Translations under genes and position numbers: made by a program | Notes under the pieces: generated by a model | What the model was told of the DNA's origin: nothing | Database searches by the model: none | The model's input: the letters and a program-made list of their open reading frames with translations, nothing else | NCBI RefSeq assembly: GCF_027019125.1 | Contig: NZ_JALUXE010000011.1 | Coordinates: 1-49,757, forward strand | Direction of reading: 5' to 3' | Length of the DNA stretch: 49,757 nucleotides | From: Roseovarius sp. | GTDB lineage: Bacteria; Pseudomonadota; Alphaproteobacteria; Rhodobacterales; Rhodobacteraceae | In this document: positions 8,711 to 18,066 of the stretch, piece after piece | Numbering within the stretch: position 1 is the stretch's first letter | Layout of the letters: the number at the start of each line of letters is the position of its first letter

Positions 8711-9304
8711 ATGTTGAAAACAACCACAGCGCTGATGACCGCAACTGCACTGATGGCTGCCCCGGCCTTTGCCGGCAACGTGCAAGAGCCGACACCTGAG
8801 CCTGTAATCGCAGCCCCGGTCGCGCCCCCGGCCCCGGTTGGCCCGAACTGGACCGGCTTTTACGCGGGTGGCCAGCTTGGGTATGGCGATGTCGACACGC
8901 AGGCCGCAGGGGTTGACGGGGATGGCCTGATCGGCGGTCTGATCGCCGGGTACGATTATGACTACGGCAACAACTGGGTCGTTGGTTTGGGCCTCGATTA
9001 CGATCTCGCAGACATCGACCTTGGCGCGGCCGCGTCGCTGGAAGAGGTGTTCCGGATCAAATCGCGCCTCGGCTACAAGATCGGCAATGGCCTGCTCTAC
9101 GGCACCGGCGGCTATGCCTGGGCCGACACCGACAACCTTGGCGATGACAACGGCTATTTCTTTGGCGCGGGCTATGAACACATGATCACCCAGAACGTGT
9201 CTCTGGGCGGTGAGGTGCTCTATCACAAGTTCGACAATTTCGGCACGGCCGGTGTTGATGTGGATGCCACCACGGTTCAGGCGCGGGCGGCGTTCCGCTT
9301 CTGA
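8711..9304 (+). CDS. Outer-membrane beta-barrel protein (paralog 2)
   Basis: 197 residues: signal peptide MLKTTTALMTATALMAAPAFA, a Pro/Ala/Glu spacer, then NWTGFYAGGQLGYGDVDTQ and a barrel matching paralog 1 block by block (GYDYDYG/GYDHDFG, LDYDLADI/LDYDFADI, SLEEVFRIK/SVEEIFRVK, KIGNGLLY in both, GGEVLYHKFDNF/GAEVLYHEFDNF), ending ARAAFRF. The pair clearly arose by tandem duplication. A strong ribosome site AAAGGAAGA precedes the ATG, and a terminator follows directly. Confidence 0.87.
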   Translation: MLKTTTALMTATALMAAPAFAGNVQEPTPEPVIAAPVAPPAPVGPNWTGFYAGGQLGYGDVDTQAAGVDGDGLIGGLIAGYDYDYGNNWVVGLGLDYDLADIDLGAAASLEEVFRIKSRLGYKIGNGLLYGTGGYAWADTDNLGDDNGYFFGAGYEHMITQNVSLGGEVLYHKFDNFGTAGVDVDATTVQARAAFRF

Positions 9305-9315
9305 TCCTCAGAACG

Positions 9316-9348
9316 AAACGGGGCGGTCGTGATGGACCGCCCCGTTTT
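9316..9348. terminator. Bidirectional intrinsic terminator
   Basis: A perfect 13-bp stem, AAACGGGGCGGTC (9316-9328) with GACCGCCCCGTTT (9335-9347), loop GTGATG. It has T-runs on both strands and sits between the convergent barrel gene and hisG, touching the hisG stop. Confidence 0.9.
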
Positions 9349-10043
9349 CATTCCAGATCCAGCCTCTTCTTGAGCGCGCGAAGCGTGTCCCGATCGACAG
9401 GCTCCATCGGGGCCACACGCGATTTGAACAGCGTCGCCTGTGATTTGAGGATCAGCCCGTCCTCCAGCACCTTGAGGTGATTGGCCCGCAGCGTATCGCC
9501 GGTCGAGGTGATGTCGGCAATGGCCTCGGCGGTCTCGTTCTTGACGGTGCCTTCGGTCGCGCCCTGACTATCAACCAGCTGATAATCCGCCACGCCATTC
9601 TCGCGCAGGAAATCCCGCACCAGGCGGTGATATTTCGTGGCGATGCGCAAGCGAAACCCATGCTTGAGCCGAAAAGCGGCGGCGGCAGCGTCAAGATCGT
9701 CGAGATGGCTCACATCCACCCAACAGCGCGGCACCGCCAGCACCAGATCGGCCTGCCCAAAGCCCAGCTCCGCCAGTTCCGCCACCTGATTTTGCCATTG
9801 CGCCAGTTTTTCACGGATCAGATCCGTGCCCGTCACCCCAAGATGGATGCGCCCGGCAGCCAGTTCGCGCGGAATTTCCCCGGCAGAGAGCAGGACCAGT
9901 TCGACATTCTCGATGCCTTGCACGAACCCTGCATACTCGCGCTCGGACCCCGAGCGCCCCAGCGTGATGCCGTGCTTGGCGAACCAGTCAAAGGTTTTCT
10001 CCATCAGCCGCCCTTTGGACGGCACCCCAAGTTTCAGGGTCAT
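9348..10043 (-). CDS. hisG: ATP phosphoribosyltransferase, short catalytic subunit
   Basis: 231 residues; catalyses the first step of histidine synthesis (ATP + PRPP to phosphoribosyl-ATP). The start MTLKLGVPSKGRLME and the segments GIENVELVLLSAGEIPRELA and GVTGTDLIREKL are typical. The protein lacks the C-terminal ACT-like regulatory domain of long HisG, so it needs HisZ, which is encoded immediately upstream with a 4-bp ATGA overlap. The operon order is hisS-hisZ-hisG. Feedback by histidine is expected through the HisZ complex (family knowledge). Confidence 0.95.
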   Translation of the reverse strand: MTLKLGVPSKGRLMEKTFDWFAKHGITLGRSGSEREYAGFVQGIENVELVLLSAGEIPRELAAGRIHLGVTGTDLIREKLAQWQNQVAELAELGFGQADLVLAVPRCWVDVSHLDDLDAAAAAFRLKHGFRLRIATKYHRLVRDFLRENGVADYQLVDSQGATEGTVKNETAEAIADITSTGDTLRANHLKVLEDGLILKSQATLFKSRVAPMEPVDRDTLRALKKRLDLE

Positions 10044-11125
10044 GTCGCACCCCCAAGGCCCAGCACCAGACCGGGCCGGATCACTCCGCCCACGGCAGGG
10101 ATTTCCCGACCGCGCCCCAAATGCCGGGTCAGCGCGTCATAGCGCCCGCCCGTGGCAATGGGGGGCAGATCAGGGCGGTTTTCGGCGTAAAAACCAAAGA
10201 CAAAGCCATCGTAATATTCCATCTGCGTGCGCCCGTAGCTGGCCTCGAAATCCAGTCTGGTGATGTCGAGCCCACGCGCCGTCATCGCCGCCAGCCGCCG
10301 CGCCAGACGGTCCACCGCGCCATGAATGGCGGGCATGTCCACCGCGATATCGCGCAGCCGTTCCAGCGCGTTGTCGCTGGTTTCGCGCACCGCGAGGATG
10401 GCATCCAGCAACTGCACCTCAGAGGCGGAAATCGGCCCGGCCGCCGCATCCTCGCGCAGCGCCGTGATGCGGCCTGCAATCTCGTCCGGGCCGCGCAACC
10501 CGATCATCGGTTCGACCCCCGCCATCGGGTCCGTCGCCGCCAGAAGGGTCGCCCGCGCCTCGGGCACCACCGCCCGCCCCGAATAGCGCTCCATCAGCGC
10601 CCGGAACCGCCGGGGCCGCCAGATATGCCGCCGGAGCGCCGCCTTGCGGCGCTCGGTCGTGCGCAGCCCCTCGACCGCTGCCATCAGGATGCCGATGTCG
10701 CCCGTCGCCGCGCGCAGACCAAGCGGTCGCAGGATATCGAAAAACATCGAGAACACCTCGGCATCCGCTGCCTCGGGCGCTGCGCGCTCGAAGATCTCGA
10801 ACCCTACCTGCGTGTATTCATTGGCGCGGGCCGCATCCTCTTCCTGACGGCGAAACACCTCGCCGGAATAGGTGTAGCGCGCGGGTTCCGCGCCATGCTC
10901 CATATGCATCTGCACCACCGGCACGGTGAAATCGGGGCGCAGCATCTGTTCTCCGCGCAGCGCGTCCGAGGTCACATAGGCCCGCGCGCGAATATCCTCG
11001 CCGTAAAGGTCCAAGAGCACCTCGGCGGGTTGCAAGACAGAGGTTTCCACCGGCAGCGCGCCCGCCCCCTCAAAGAGCGCGCGCAGGCGTGCGGCCTCGG
11101 CGCGGATCGCAGCACGTTCCGGCAT
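10040..11125 (-). CDS. hisZ: ATP phosphoribosyltransferase regulatory subunit
   Basis: 361 residues from ATG 11125, which shares one base with the hisS stop (TGATG); the frame extends further upstream, but inside hisS. HisZ is a histidyl-tRNA synthetase paralog that no longer charges tRNA and forms a hetero-octamer with short HisG. The class II synthetase core is visible (RPDFTVPVVQMHMEHG, RYTYSGEVFRRQEE, ASYGRTQMEYYDGFVFGFYA, GGRYDALTRHLG), with no anticodon-binding domain. Sitting directly between hisS and hisG, it gives the short-form HisGZ system. Confidence 0.93.
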   Translation of the reverse strand: MPERAAIRAEAARLRALFEGAGALPVETSVLQPAEVLLDLYGEDIRARAYVTSDALRGEQMLRPDFTVPVVQMHMEHGAEPARYTYSGEVFRRQEEDAARANEYTQVGFEIFERAAPEAADAEVFSMFFDILRPLGLRAATGDIGILMAAVEGLRTTERRKAALRRHIWRPRRFRALMERYSGRAVVPEARATLLAATDPMAGVEPMIGLRGPDEIAGRITALREDAAAGPISASEVQLLDAILAVRETSDNALERLRDIAVDMPAIHGAVDRLARRLAAMTARGLDITRLDFEASYGRTQMEYYDGFVFGFYAENRPDLPPIATGGRYDALTRHLGRGREIPAVGGVIRPGLVLGLGGAT

Positions 11126-12597
11126 CAGCTTTGCTCCGAGAGAATTTCGCGGACCTTTTCCACCAACCCGGCGCGCGGCACCTCGTATTGGCTGGGGCGT
11201 TCCTTCCATTCCTCCAGCGTGGCATTCTCGGCAATCTGCGCCCCAAGGATCAGGTCCTTGATCTGCACCACGCCTTTGGCGAATTCATCGCCCCCTGCGA
11301 TGATCGCCACCGGAGAGCCGCGCCGGTCGGCATATTTCATCTGGTTGCCGAAATTCTTGGGATTGCCGAGGTAGACTTCGGCGCGAATGCCCGCCTGACG
11401 CAACTCGCCCACCATCGCCTGATAATCGGCCATCCGGTCGCGGTCCATCACGGTCACAACCACCGGCCCCCGCTCTGCGCCACTGACCTTACCCTTGGCA
11501 TGGAGCGCGGCAAGCAGGCGGTCGACACCGATGGAGACCCCCACCGCCGGCACCTGCTGCCCGGTGAAGCGCGCGACGAGATCGTCATAGCGCCCGCCGC
11601 CCGCCACGCTGCCAAACTGGCGCGGGCGGCCTTTTTCATCAAGGATTTCAAAGGTCAGTTCGGCCTCGAACACCGGGCCGGTGTAATAGCCAAGACCGCG
11701 CACGACCGAAGGGTCGATGACGATGCGGTCGGAGCCATAGCCTTGGGCGGCGAGCAGGCTGGCGATTTCCTCGAGCTCGCCGACGCCCTGCATGCCCATC
11801 TCCGAGCCTCCGACTGCCGCGCGCAGATTGGCCAGGGTTTCAGCAGTATCGCTGCCCTTTGACGTGAGAAAGGCCAGCACAGGGGCCGCTTGCTCGCCAC
11901 TTAACCCCACACCGTCGATATAAGCGCCAGAGGCATCGAGCCGCCCCTTGCCCAGCAACTCGCGCACCCCTGCCTCGCCCACCTTGTCGAACTTGTCGAT
12001 GGTGCGCAGGACAGCGGCCTGCTGCTCTGGGTCCGAGACGCCCGTCGCCTCAAGAACCCCGTTCAATACCTTGCGATTGTTCACCCGCACCACGTAGTCG
12101 CCGCGAGGGATGCCGACCTCTTCCAGGGCATCGGCCAGCATGGCGCAGATCTCGGCATCGGCGGCCATGCTGGCCGCGCCCACCGTATCCGCGTCGCATT
12201 GATAGAACTGGCGAAACCGCCCCGGTCCCGGCTTTTCATTGCGCCAGACCGGACCCATGGCATAGCGTCGGTATGGCGTCGGTAAATCGTTGCGGTGCTG
12301 CGCATAGACGCGGGCCAAGGGCGCCGTCAGATCATAGCGCAGCGCCAACCATTTCTCGTCCTCGTCCTGCCAGGCAAAGACACCCTCGTTAGGCCGGTCC
12401 ACGTCGGGCAGGAACTTGCCCAGCGCCTCGACCGTTTCGACCGCGCTCGATTCCAGCGCGTCAAAGCCATAGCGATGATAGACCCCGGCAATCGCGTTCA
12501 GCATCGCGGCGCGCGTCGTCACCTCGGCGCCGAAATAATCGCGGAACCCTTTGGGCGTTTCGGCCTTGGGGCGGGGCTCTTTCTTGGGCTTGGCCAT
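11125..12597 (-). CDS. hisS: Histidyl-tRNA synthetase
   Basis: 490 residues from ATG 12597 ([20 protein letters not shown]). Class II aminoacyl-tRNA synthetase attaching histidine to tRNA-His. Motif 2 is [13 protein letters not shown], the HisRS signature is [14 protein letters not shown], and motif 3 is [11 protein letters not shown]; a C-terminal anticodon-binding domain ([20 protein letters not shown]) follows. It leads the hisS-hisZ-hisG operon, so charging enzyme and pathway entry are co-transcribed. It is divergent from slyX with about 110 bp between them. Confidence 0.95.
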   Translation of the reverse strand: MAKPKKEPRPKAETPKGFRDYFGAEVTTRAAMLNAIAGVYHRYGFDALESSAVETVEALGKFLPDVDRPNEGVFAWQDEDEKWLALRYDLTAPLARVYAQHRNDLPTPYRRYAMGPVWRNEKPGPGRFRQFYQCDADTVGAASMAADAEICAMLADALEEVGIPRGDYVVRVNNRKVLNGVLEATGVSDPEQQAAVLRTIDKFDKVGEAGVRELLGKGRLDASGAYIDGVGLSGEQAAPVLAFLTSKGSDTAETLANLRAAVGGSEMGMQGVGELEEIASLLAAQGYGSDRIVIDPSVVRGLGYYTGPVFEAELTFEILDEKGRPRQFGSVAGGGRYDDLVARFTGQQVPAVGVSIGVDRLLAALHAKGKVSGAERGPVVVTVMDRDRMADYQAMVGELRQAGIRAEVYLGNPKNFGNQMKYADRRGSPVAIIAGGDEFAKGVVQIKDLILGAQIAENATLEEWKERPSQYEVPRAGLVEKVREILSEQS

Positions 12598-12706
12598 GGA
12601 ATGCGTCCTTGCGGCATCTGTCGTGGCGCGGTCTAGCCCAAGGGCCGCGCCGGGGCAAGGCGGCAGCACGATTGACCAAAGGCGCTGTCGCGCGTAATGC
12701 CATGCC

Positions 12707-12901
12707 ATGACCGAGATCGAAGAAAAACTGGCCCACCTGATCCGCACGGTTGACGACCTGTCGGATGTGATCGCGCGCCAGGACCGCGAAATCGACCGCC
12801 TGCGCCTGCGGGTCGAGATGCTGCTCGCGCGCGAGGCAGCCCGACAAGCCGAGACTGATGGCGGCGTGATCCTGGCCGACGAGCGCCCGCCGCATTACTG
12901 A
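12707..12901 (+). CDS. slyX: SlyX family protein
   Basis: 64 residues: a short coiled coil ([36 protein letters not shown]) and the conserved end ADERPPHY, both diagnostic of SlyX. The molecular role of this small family is unknown. It is a stand-alone gene, divergent from hisS and followed at once by a hairpin that includes its stop codon. Confidence 0.9.
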   Translation: MTEIEEKLAHLIRTVDDLSDVIARQDREIDRLRLRVEMLLAREAARQAETDGGVILADERPPHY

Positions 12902-12926
12902 CACGGGCCGATCAAGGCCCGTGTCA
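12899..12926. terminator. Hairpin terminator at the slyX stop
   Basis: Perfect 11-bp inverted repeat TGACACGGGCC (12899-12909) / GGCCCGTGTCA (12916-12926), loop GATCAA, starting inside the slyX stop codon. No T-run follows; a second palindrome, CCCGGATT-C-AATCCGGG (12928-12944), comes directly after it. It lies between convergent slyX and dnaE. Confidence 0.65.
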
Positions 12927-12961
12927 CCCCGGATTCAATCCGGGCTCTCGTGAGGCAAGAG

Positions 12962-12981
12962 GCCCCGGGTCAGGCCCGGAA
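12962..12981. repeat. CCCCGGGTCAGGCCCGG palindromic motif
   Basis: CCCCGGGTCAGGCCCGG at about 12963-12979, just after the dnaE end. The same motif recurs twice upstream of sucA (49558-49576 in reverse, 49594-49611 forward). The inverted halves CCCGGG/CCCGGG flank a TCAGG core. It looks like a dispersed intergenic palindromic element. Confidence 0.6.
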
Positions 12982-12997
12982 CGCCCCCCATCAAGGG

Positions 12998-15900
12998 TCA
13001 GATTTCCTCGACCATCACCACACCGGTCAGGCTCTTGATGGCGCCCTTGATCTGCGGCGTGACGGGGTATTCCGCGCCGCTGTCGATCTCGACCTCGCCG
13101 GGCAGGTCTGCGCCCATGAGGCAGAAATGGATCGGCCCGGGGCGCGCACCACGGGCAGCTTGGCTGGCGCTTTGCAATACGGCGGCCACAGACCCAATCG
13201 CCCCCGGCTGATCCACGAAAATCCGCAAGCCCACCGCGCCCGCGCCCGCCACCATCCCGTCAATCGGCTGTACCGCGCGGCAGAGCAGCTTCAACTGATC
13301 CGCCTCCATCGTGGCCTCGGCGGTGATCACCACCTGCGCGCCGGTTTCCAGAAACTCGCGGCATTTCTCGAGCGTGTCCGAGAAAATCGTCACCTCGTAC
13401 CCGCCGGTCGTATCGCTGAACTGCGCAAAGGCAAAACGGTTGCCGCGCGCCGATTTCCTCTCTTGCCGCCCGGCCACGACCCCGGCCATCTTGACCAGCG
13501 CCGGACCGCGTTCGGCCTGCGCCGTCACCTCGTCCAGCGTTTTCACGTCCTGCCGCCGCAATACGGTCATGTAATCGTCAAGCGGATGACCCGAGAGATA
13601 GAACCCCACGGCCTTGAACTCTTCGGTCAACCGCTCGGCGGGCAGCCAATCGTTCACGGGCGCCAGGCGCGGTTCAGGCAGGTCATCACCCGCTTCGCCA
13701 AAGAGCGAGACCTGGCTCGAATTCTTCTGATCATGGATCGCCGCCGAATAGCTCATCAGCGCCTCGATGCTCTCGAACACGCGGCGGCGATTGCGGTCGA
13801 GCGCGTCAAACGCCCCGGCGCGGGCCAGCATTTCGAGCGGGCGCTTGCCCACCCGTTTCAGATCGACCCGCTGCGCCACGTCGTAGAGCGTGGCAAAGGG
13901 CCGGTCGCCACGCCCCGCGGTGATCAGCTTCATCGCCTCGACGCCCACGTTCTTGAGCGCGCCCAGCGCGTAGTGCAGCACGCCATCCCGCACGTCGAAC
14001 GTGGCCTCGGAGCGGTTGACACAAGGCGCGGCCCAGGGCAGGCCCAGCCCCTTTTTCACCTCTTGGAAATACACCGCCAGCTTGTCGGTCAGGTGAATAT
14101 CGCAGTTCATAACCCCGGCCATGAACTCGACCGGGTGATTGGCCTTGAGCCAGGCGGTCTGATAGCTGACCACCGCATAGGCCGCCGCGTGGGATTTGTT
14201 GAAGCCGTAATTGGCGAATTTTTCGAGCAGGTCAAAGACCTCGCTGGCCTTTTTCTTGTCGACGCCATTCTCCATCGCGCCCTTTTCGAACTTGGGGCGT
14301 TCCTTGGCCATCTCTTCGGCGATCTTCTTGCCCATGGCGCGGCGCAAGAGGTCGGCACCGCCAAGGCTATAGCCCGCCATGACCTGCGCGATCTGCATCA
14401 CCTGTTCCTGATAGACGATGATGCCCTGGGTCTCCTCGAGGATATGGTCAATCGACGGGTGGATCGACTCGAGTTCACGCAGGCCGTTCTTCACCTCGCA
14501 GTAGGTCGGGATATTCTCCATCGGACCGGGACGATAGAGCGCCACAAGCGCCACGATGTCCTCGATGCAGGTCGGCTTCATCCGCTTGAGCGCATCCATC
14601 ATGCCGCTGGATTCCACCTGGAACACCGCGACTGTCTTGGCGCTGGCATAGAGCCGGTAGGATTTCTCGTCATCGAGCGGGATTGCCCCGATGTCATACT
14701 CGAACCCCGCAGGGGGATCATAGAGCACGGTGCCATCCGCCGCCACATTCAGCGGACGGCCCGCCTTGCGGATCATGTCCACCGCGTTCTGGATCACGGT
14801 CAGGGTCTTGAGACCGAGAAAGTCGAACTTGACCAGTCCCGCCTGTTCCACCCATTTCATGTTGAACTGCGTGGCCGGCATGTCCGAACGCGGGTCCTGG
14901 TAGACCGGCACCAGCTCATCCAAGGGCCGGTCGCCAATCACCACACCGGCGGCATGGGTCGAGGCATTGCGCAACAGCCCTTCGACCTGCTGCGCATAGG
15001 TCAAGAGCCGGTCCACGACCTCTTCATTCTTGGCCTCTTCGCGCAGGCGCGGCTCGTCCGCCAGCGCCTTTTCGATGCTCACCGGCTTGACGCCCTCGAC
15101 CGGGATCATCTTGGACAGCCGGTCCACCTGCCCATAGGGCATTTGCAGCACGCGCCCGATGTCGCGCACGGCGGCCTTGGACAAGAGCGCGCCGAAGGTG
15201 ATGATCTGCCCTACCCGGTCGCGGCCGTATTTCTCTTGCACATACTGGATCACCTCCTCGCGGCGATCCATGCAGAAGTCGATGTCAAAGTCGGGCATGC
15301 TGACCCGCTCCGGGTTGAGGAACCGCTCGAAAAGCAGGCTGTAGCGCAGCGGATCAAGGTCGGTGATGGTCAGCGCATAGGCCACCAGGCTGCCCGCACC
15401 AGACCCCCGCCCCGGTCCCACCGGGATCGCGTGATCCTTGGCCCATTTGATGAAATCGGCCACGATCAGGAAATAGCCCGGAAAGCCCATCCCCTCGATG
15501 ATGCCCAGTTCGAATTCCAGCCGCTTTTCATACTCTTCGACCGGGGCGGCATGGGGGATGACGGCCAGACGCGCGCTCAGCCCGGCCCGCGCCTGACGGC
15601 GCAGTTCATCGACCTCGTCATCGGCGAATTTCGGCAGGATCGGGTTGCGCTTGTAGGCCCCAAAGGCGCAGCGGCGCGCAATCTCGACCGTGTTTTCAAG
15701 CGCCTCCGGAAGATCGGCAAAGAGCGCCGCCATCTCGTCCTGGCTTTTGAAATAATGCTGCGGGGTCAGGCGGCGGCGCGGCGCGCTCTGATCGACATAG
15801 GCGCCCTCGGCCACGCAGAGCATGGCATCATGCGCTTCATACATGTCCGGCTTGGGGAAATAGACATCGTTGGTTGCCACCAAGGGCAGGCCCATGGCAT

Positions 15901-16498
15901 AGGCCATCTCGATCAGCCCACGCTCGGTCAGGCGTTCGACCTCGGGCGCGCCGCCCTCGCCGGGATGACGCTGCAACTCGACATAGAGCCGGTCGCCAAA
16001 CGCCCCCGACAGGCGCTGCATCAGCGCCTCTGCCGCCGGGCGTTGCCCGGCTTGCAAAAGACGCCCCACCGGCCCATCCGGCCCACCCGTCAGGCAGATC
16101 ACCTCCCCGGCATGCCGCTCCAGCTCGTCCAGCGTCACATGCGGCAGGCTGCCGTCACCCCGCAAGTAGAGGCACGAGTTGAGCTTCATAAGGTTCTCAT
16201 ACCCCCGCTCGCTCTGCGCCAGAAGAACGATGGGCGCAGGCGGTTTGGCGCGCTCACCGGGGGCGGGGCTGAGATAGGCCAGATCCACCTGACAGCCCAT
16301 GATGGGCTGCACACCCGCCCCCTGTGCGCTTACGGAAAATTCGAGGGCGGAGAACATGTTGTTGGTATCGGTCACGGCCACGGCGGGCATGCCGGCGGCC
16401 ACGCAGAGACCGGGCAGCTTCTTGAGCCGCATCGCCCCCTCCAGCAGGGAATATTCGGTATGCACCCGCAGGTGGATGAATCGGGGATCAGTGCTCAT
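12998..16498 (-). CDS. dnaE: DNA polymerase III alpha subunit
   Basis: 1166 residues from ATG 16498 (MSTDPRFIHLRVHTEYSLLE). This is the replicative polymerase. It has an N-terminal PHP domain (HLRVHTEYSLLEGAMRL, TDTNNMFSALEF), a palm with the catalytic acidic motif MPDFDIDFCMDRR near residue 400, the fingers (GPGRGSGAGSLVAYAL before it), a tandem helix-hairpin-helix region (GFNKSHAAAYAVVSYQTAWL) and a C-terminal OB fold (VKMAGVVAGRQERKSARGNRF). Length and order match DnaE1. It is encoded alone, convergent with slyX and divergent from xdhA. Confidence 0.96.
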   Translation of the reverse strand: MSTDPRFIHLRVHTEYSLLEGAMRLKKLPGLCVAAGMPAVAVTDTNNMFSALEFSVSAQGAGVQPIMGCQVDLAYLSPAPGERAKPPAPIVLLAQSERGYENLMKLNSCLYLRGDGSLPHVTLDELERHAGEVICLTGGPDGPVGRLLQAGQRPAAEALMQRLSGAFGDRLYVELQRHPGEGGAPEVERLTERGLIEMAYAMGLPLVATNDVYFPKPDMYEAHDAMLCVAEGAYVDQSAPRRRLTPQHYFKSQDEMAALFADLPEALENTVEIARRCAFGAYKRNPILPKFADDEVDELRRQARAGLSARLAVIPHAAPVEEYEKRLEFELGIIEGMGFPGYFLIVADFIKWAKDHAIPVGPGRGSGAGSLVAYALTITDLDPLRYSLLFERFLNPERVSMPDFDIDFCMDRREEVIQYVQEKYGRDRVGQIITFGALLSKAAVRDIGRVLQMPYGQVDRLSKMIPVEGVKPVSIEKALADEPRLREEAKNEEVVDRLLTYAQQVEGLLRNASTHAAGVVIGDRPLDELVPVYQDPRSDMPATQFNMKWVEQAGLVKFDFLGLKTLTVIQNAVDMIRKAGRPLNVAADGTVLYDPPAGFEYDIGAIPLDDEKSYRLYASAKTVAVFQVESSGMMDALKRMKPTCIEDIVALVALYRPGPMENIPTYCEVKNGLRELESIHPSIDHILEETQGIIVYQEQVMQIAQVMAGYSLGGADLLRRAMGKKIAEEMAKERPKFEKGAMENGVDKKKASEVFDLLEKFANYGFNKSHAAAYAVVSYQTAWLKANHPVEFMAGVMNCDIHLTDKLAVYFQEVKKGLGLPWAAPCVNRSEATFDVRDGVLHYALGALKNVGVEAMKLITAGRGDRPFATLYDVAQRVDLKRVGKRPLEMLARAGAFDALDRNRRRVFESIEALMSYSAAIHDQKNSSQVSLFGEAGDDLPEPRLAPVNDWLPAERLTEEFKAVGFYLSGHPLDDYMTVLRRQDVKTLDEVTAQAERGPALVKMAGVVAGRQERKSARGNRFAFAQFSDTTGGYEVTIFSDTLEKCREFLETGAQVVITAEATMEADQLKLLCRAVQPIDGMVAGAGAVGLRIFVDQPGAIGSVAAVLQSASQAARGARPGPIHFCLMGADLPGEVEIDSGAEYPVTPQIKGAIKSLTGVVMVEEI

Positions 16499-16659
16499 GC
16501 ATGCCACCCTAGCCCCGGCTGCGGGGGAACAAAAGACTTGCCAAAACGCCCGCCCCCGGCTTTCATCATCTCATGACAGGCAAAGCCCGCCGCCTTCTAC
16601 GCCGCATCGAAGGTCAGGCAATCCGGGGCGGACACAGGTAACGCGGCGGGCATCGGCTC

Positions 16660-18066
16660 ATGACCCTCACGTTTCTTCTGAATGGAGAGAGCGTGGCGCT
16701 TCGGGATGTGACCCCGACGACAACCCTGCTCGACTGGCTGCGCGAGACGCGCGGCCTCACCGGCACCAAGGAAGGCTGCAACGAAGGCGATTGCGGCGCC
16801 TGCACGGTGATCGTCAGTGACGAGACCGGCGCACGCCCGCTCAACGCCTGCATCCTGCTCCTGCCGCAACTCGCCGGGCGCGCGGTGCGCACGGTCGAAG
16901 GGGTCAGCGGCCCCGAGGGCCAGTTGCACCCGGTCCAGGAGGCGATGATCACGCATCACGGCTCGCAATGCGGCTTCTGCACGCCGGGGTTCATCACCTC
17001 GATGGCCTGTGCGCATCTCAATGGCGAGCGGGATCACGATCGGGTTCTGGCGGGAAACCTTTGCCGCTGCACGGGCTATGCCCCGATCCTGCGCGCCGCC
17101 CGCGCCGCCGAAACCGCCCCCATTCCCGCATGGATGACCGAGGACCGCGCCTTCATCTGGCCGGAAATACCTTCGGGGGGGCCCGCAGGGCGGGGGGCAG
17201 ACAGCCCCCCTTCCTCGCTTCACCCCCGATGCGCCGATGAGGCTGCGCGCCTTTATGCCGCCCACCCCGAGGCCACGCTGATCGCGGGGGCGACCGACGT
17301 GGGCCTCTGGATCACCAAGCAATTGCGCGATCTCGACCTTCCGATCTTTCTCGGGGGCTGCGCCGATCTGCGCAAGATCGACATCTCGGATACGGAGATC
17401 CGCCTTGGCGCCGGGGTTACCATCGCGGCGCTGATGCAGGCGATTGCCCCCTTTCACCCCTCCTATGCCGCGATGCTGCGGCGCTATGGCTCGGAACAGG
17501 TGCGCGCGGCGGCCTCGCTTGGGGGCAATATCGCCAATGGCTCGCCCATCGGCGACAACGCCCCCGCGCTCATAGCCCTCGGGGCCACTCTGCACTTGCG
17601 CCATGGCGAGACCCGCCGCGAGATGCCGCTCGAGGCGTTCTTTCTCGACTACGGCCAGCAGGACCGCGCGCCGGGTGAGATGGTCGAGGCCATCACCCTG
17701 CCCCGCCAACCTGACCGCCTGCGCTGCTACAAGATCTCGAAACGCTTTGACCAGGATATCTCGGCCCTTCTGGGCTGTTTCAACATCGCGGTCGAGGCAG
17801 GGCGGATCAGCGCCGCGCGGATCGCTTTTGGCGGGATGGCGGGCATCCCGAAACGCGCGCAGGCGGTCGAAGCGGCGCTGGTCGGCCAGCCTTGGTCCGA
17901 GGCCACGATTGCCGACAGCCACGCGGCTTGGGCGCAGGATTTCGCGCCGCTCTCGGATATGCGCGCCTCTGCCGACTATCGCCTCGACGTGGCCCGCAAC
18001 CTCTTGATGCGCTACTTTCTCGAGGATCAGGGCATCGCCACTTCGGTTCTCGAGGTGGCACCATGA
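16660..18066 (+). CDS. xdhA: Xanthine dehydrogenase small subunit (2Fe-2S and FAD)
   Basis: 468 residues. Oxidises hypoxanthine and xanthine to urate together with XdhB; this subunit carries two [2Fe-2S] clusters and FAD. Cluster ligands are in [15 protein letters not shown] and in [12 protein letters not shown]...[10 protein letters not shown]. The FAD domain follows ([32 protein letters not shown]). Between the two domains, around residues 165-188, the reading frame runs straight through a copy of a GC-rich palindromic repeat (17154-17222, reverse orientation), encoding a Gly/Pro/Ser-rich linker that would not be expected in this family. The gene stays open, so the enzyme may tolerate it. 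The stop overlaps the xdhB start (ATGA). Confidence 0.95.
   Translation: MTLTFLLNGESVALRDVTPTTTLLDWLRETRGLTGTKEGCNEGDCGACTVIVSDETGARPLNACILLLPQLAGRAVRTVEGVSGPEGQLHPVQEAMITHHGSQCGFCTPGFITSMACAHLNGERDHDRVLAGNLCRCTGYAPILRAARAAETAPIPAWMTEDRAFIWPEIPSGGPAGRGADSPPSSLHPRCADEAARLYAAHPEATLIAGATDVGLWITKQLRDLDLPIFLGGCADLRKIDISDTEIRLGAGVTIAALMQAIAPFHPSYAAMLRRYGSEQVRAAASLGGNIANGSPIGDNAPALIALGATLHLRHGETRREMPLEAFFLDYGQQDRAPGEMVEAITLPRQPDRLRCYKISKRFDQDISALLGCFNIAVEAGRISAARIAFGGMAGIPKRAQAVEAALVGQPWSEATIADSHAAWAQDFAPLSDMRASADYRLDVARNLLMRYFLEDQGIATSVLEVAP
17154..17222 (-). repeat. Palindromic repeat inserted in frame in xdhA
   Basis: Read on the minus strand: GGGGGGC-TGTCT-GCCCCCC hairpin, then GCCC-TGC-GGGC hairpin, then a C-run, GAAGGTATTTC and GGCCAGATG. 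It matches the xdhB copy (19204-19273) over about 60 bp with only a few differences, including a compensatory pair in the second stem (GCCC/GGGC here, GCGC/GCGC there). It lies in the linker between the iron-sulfur and FAD domains and keeps the frame. Confidence 0.85.

Noticed and set aside
12950..16576. 1208-codon open frame on + strand
   Set aside because: Antisense shadow of dnaE, produced by high-GC codon bias.
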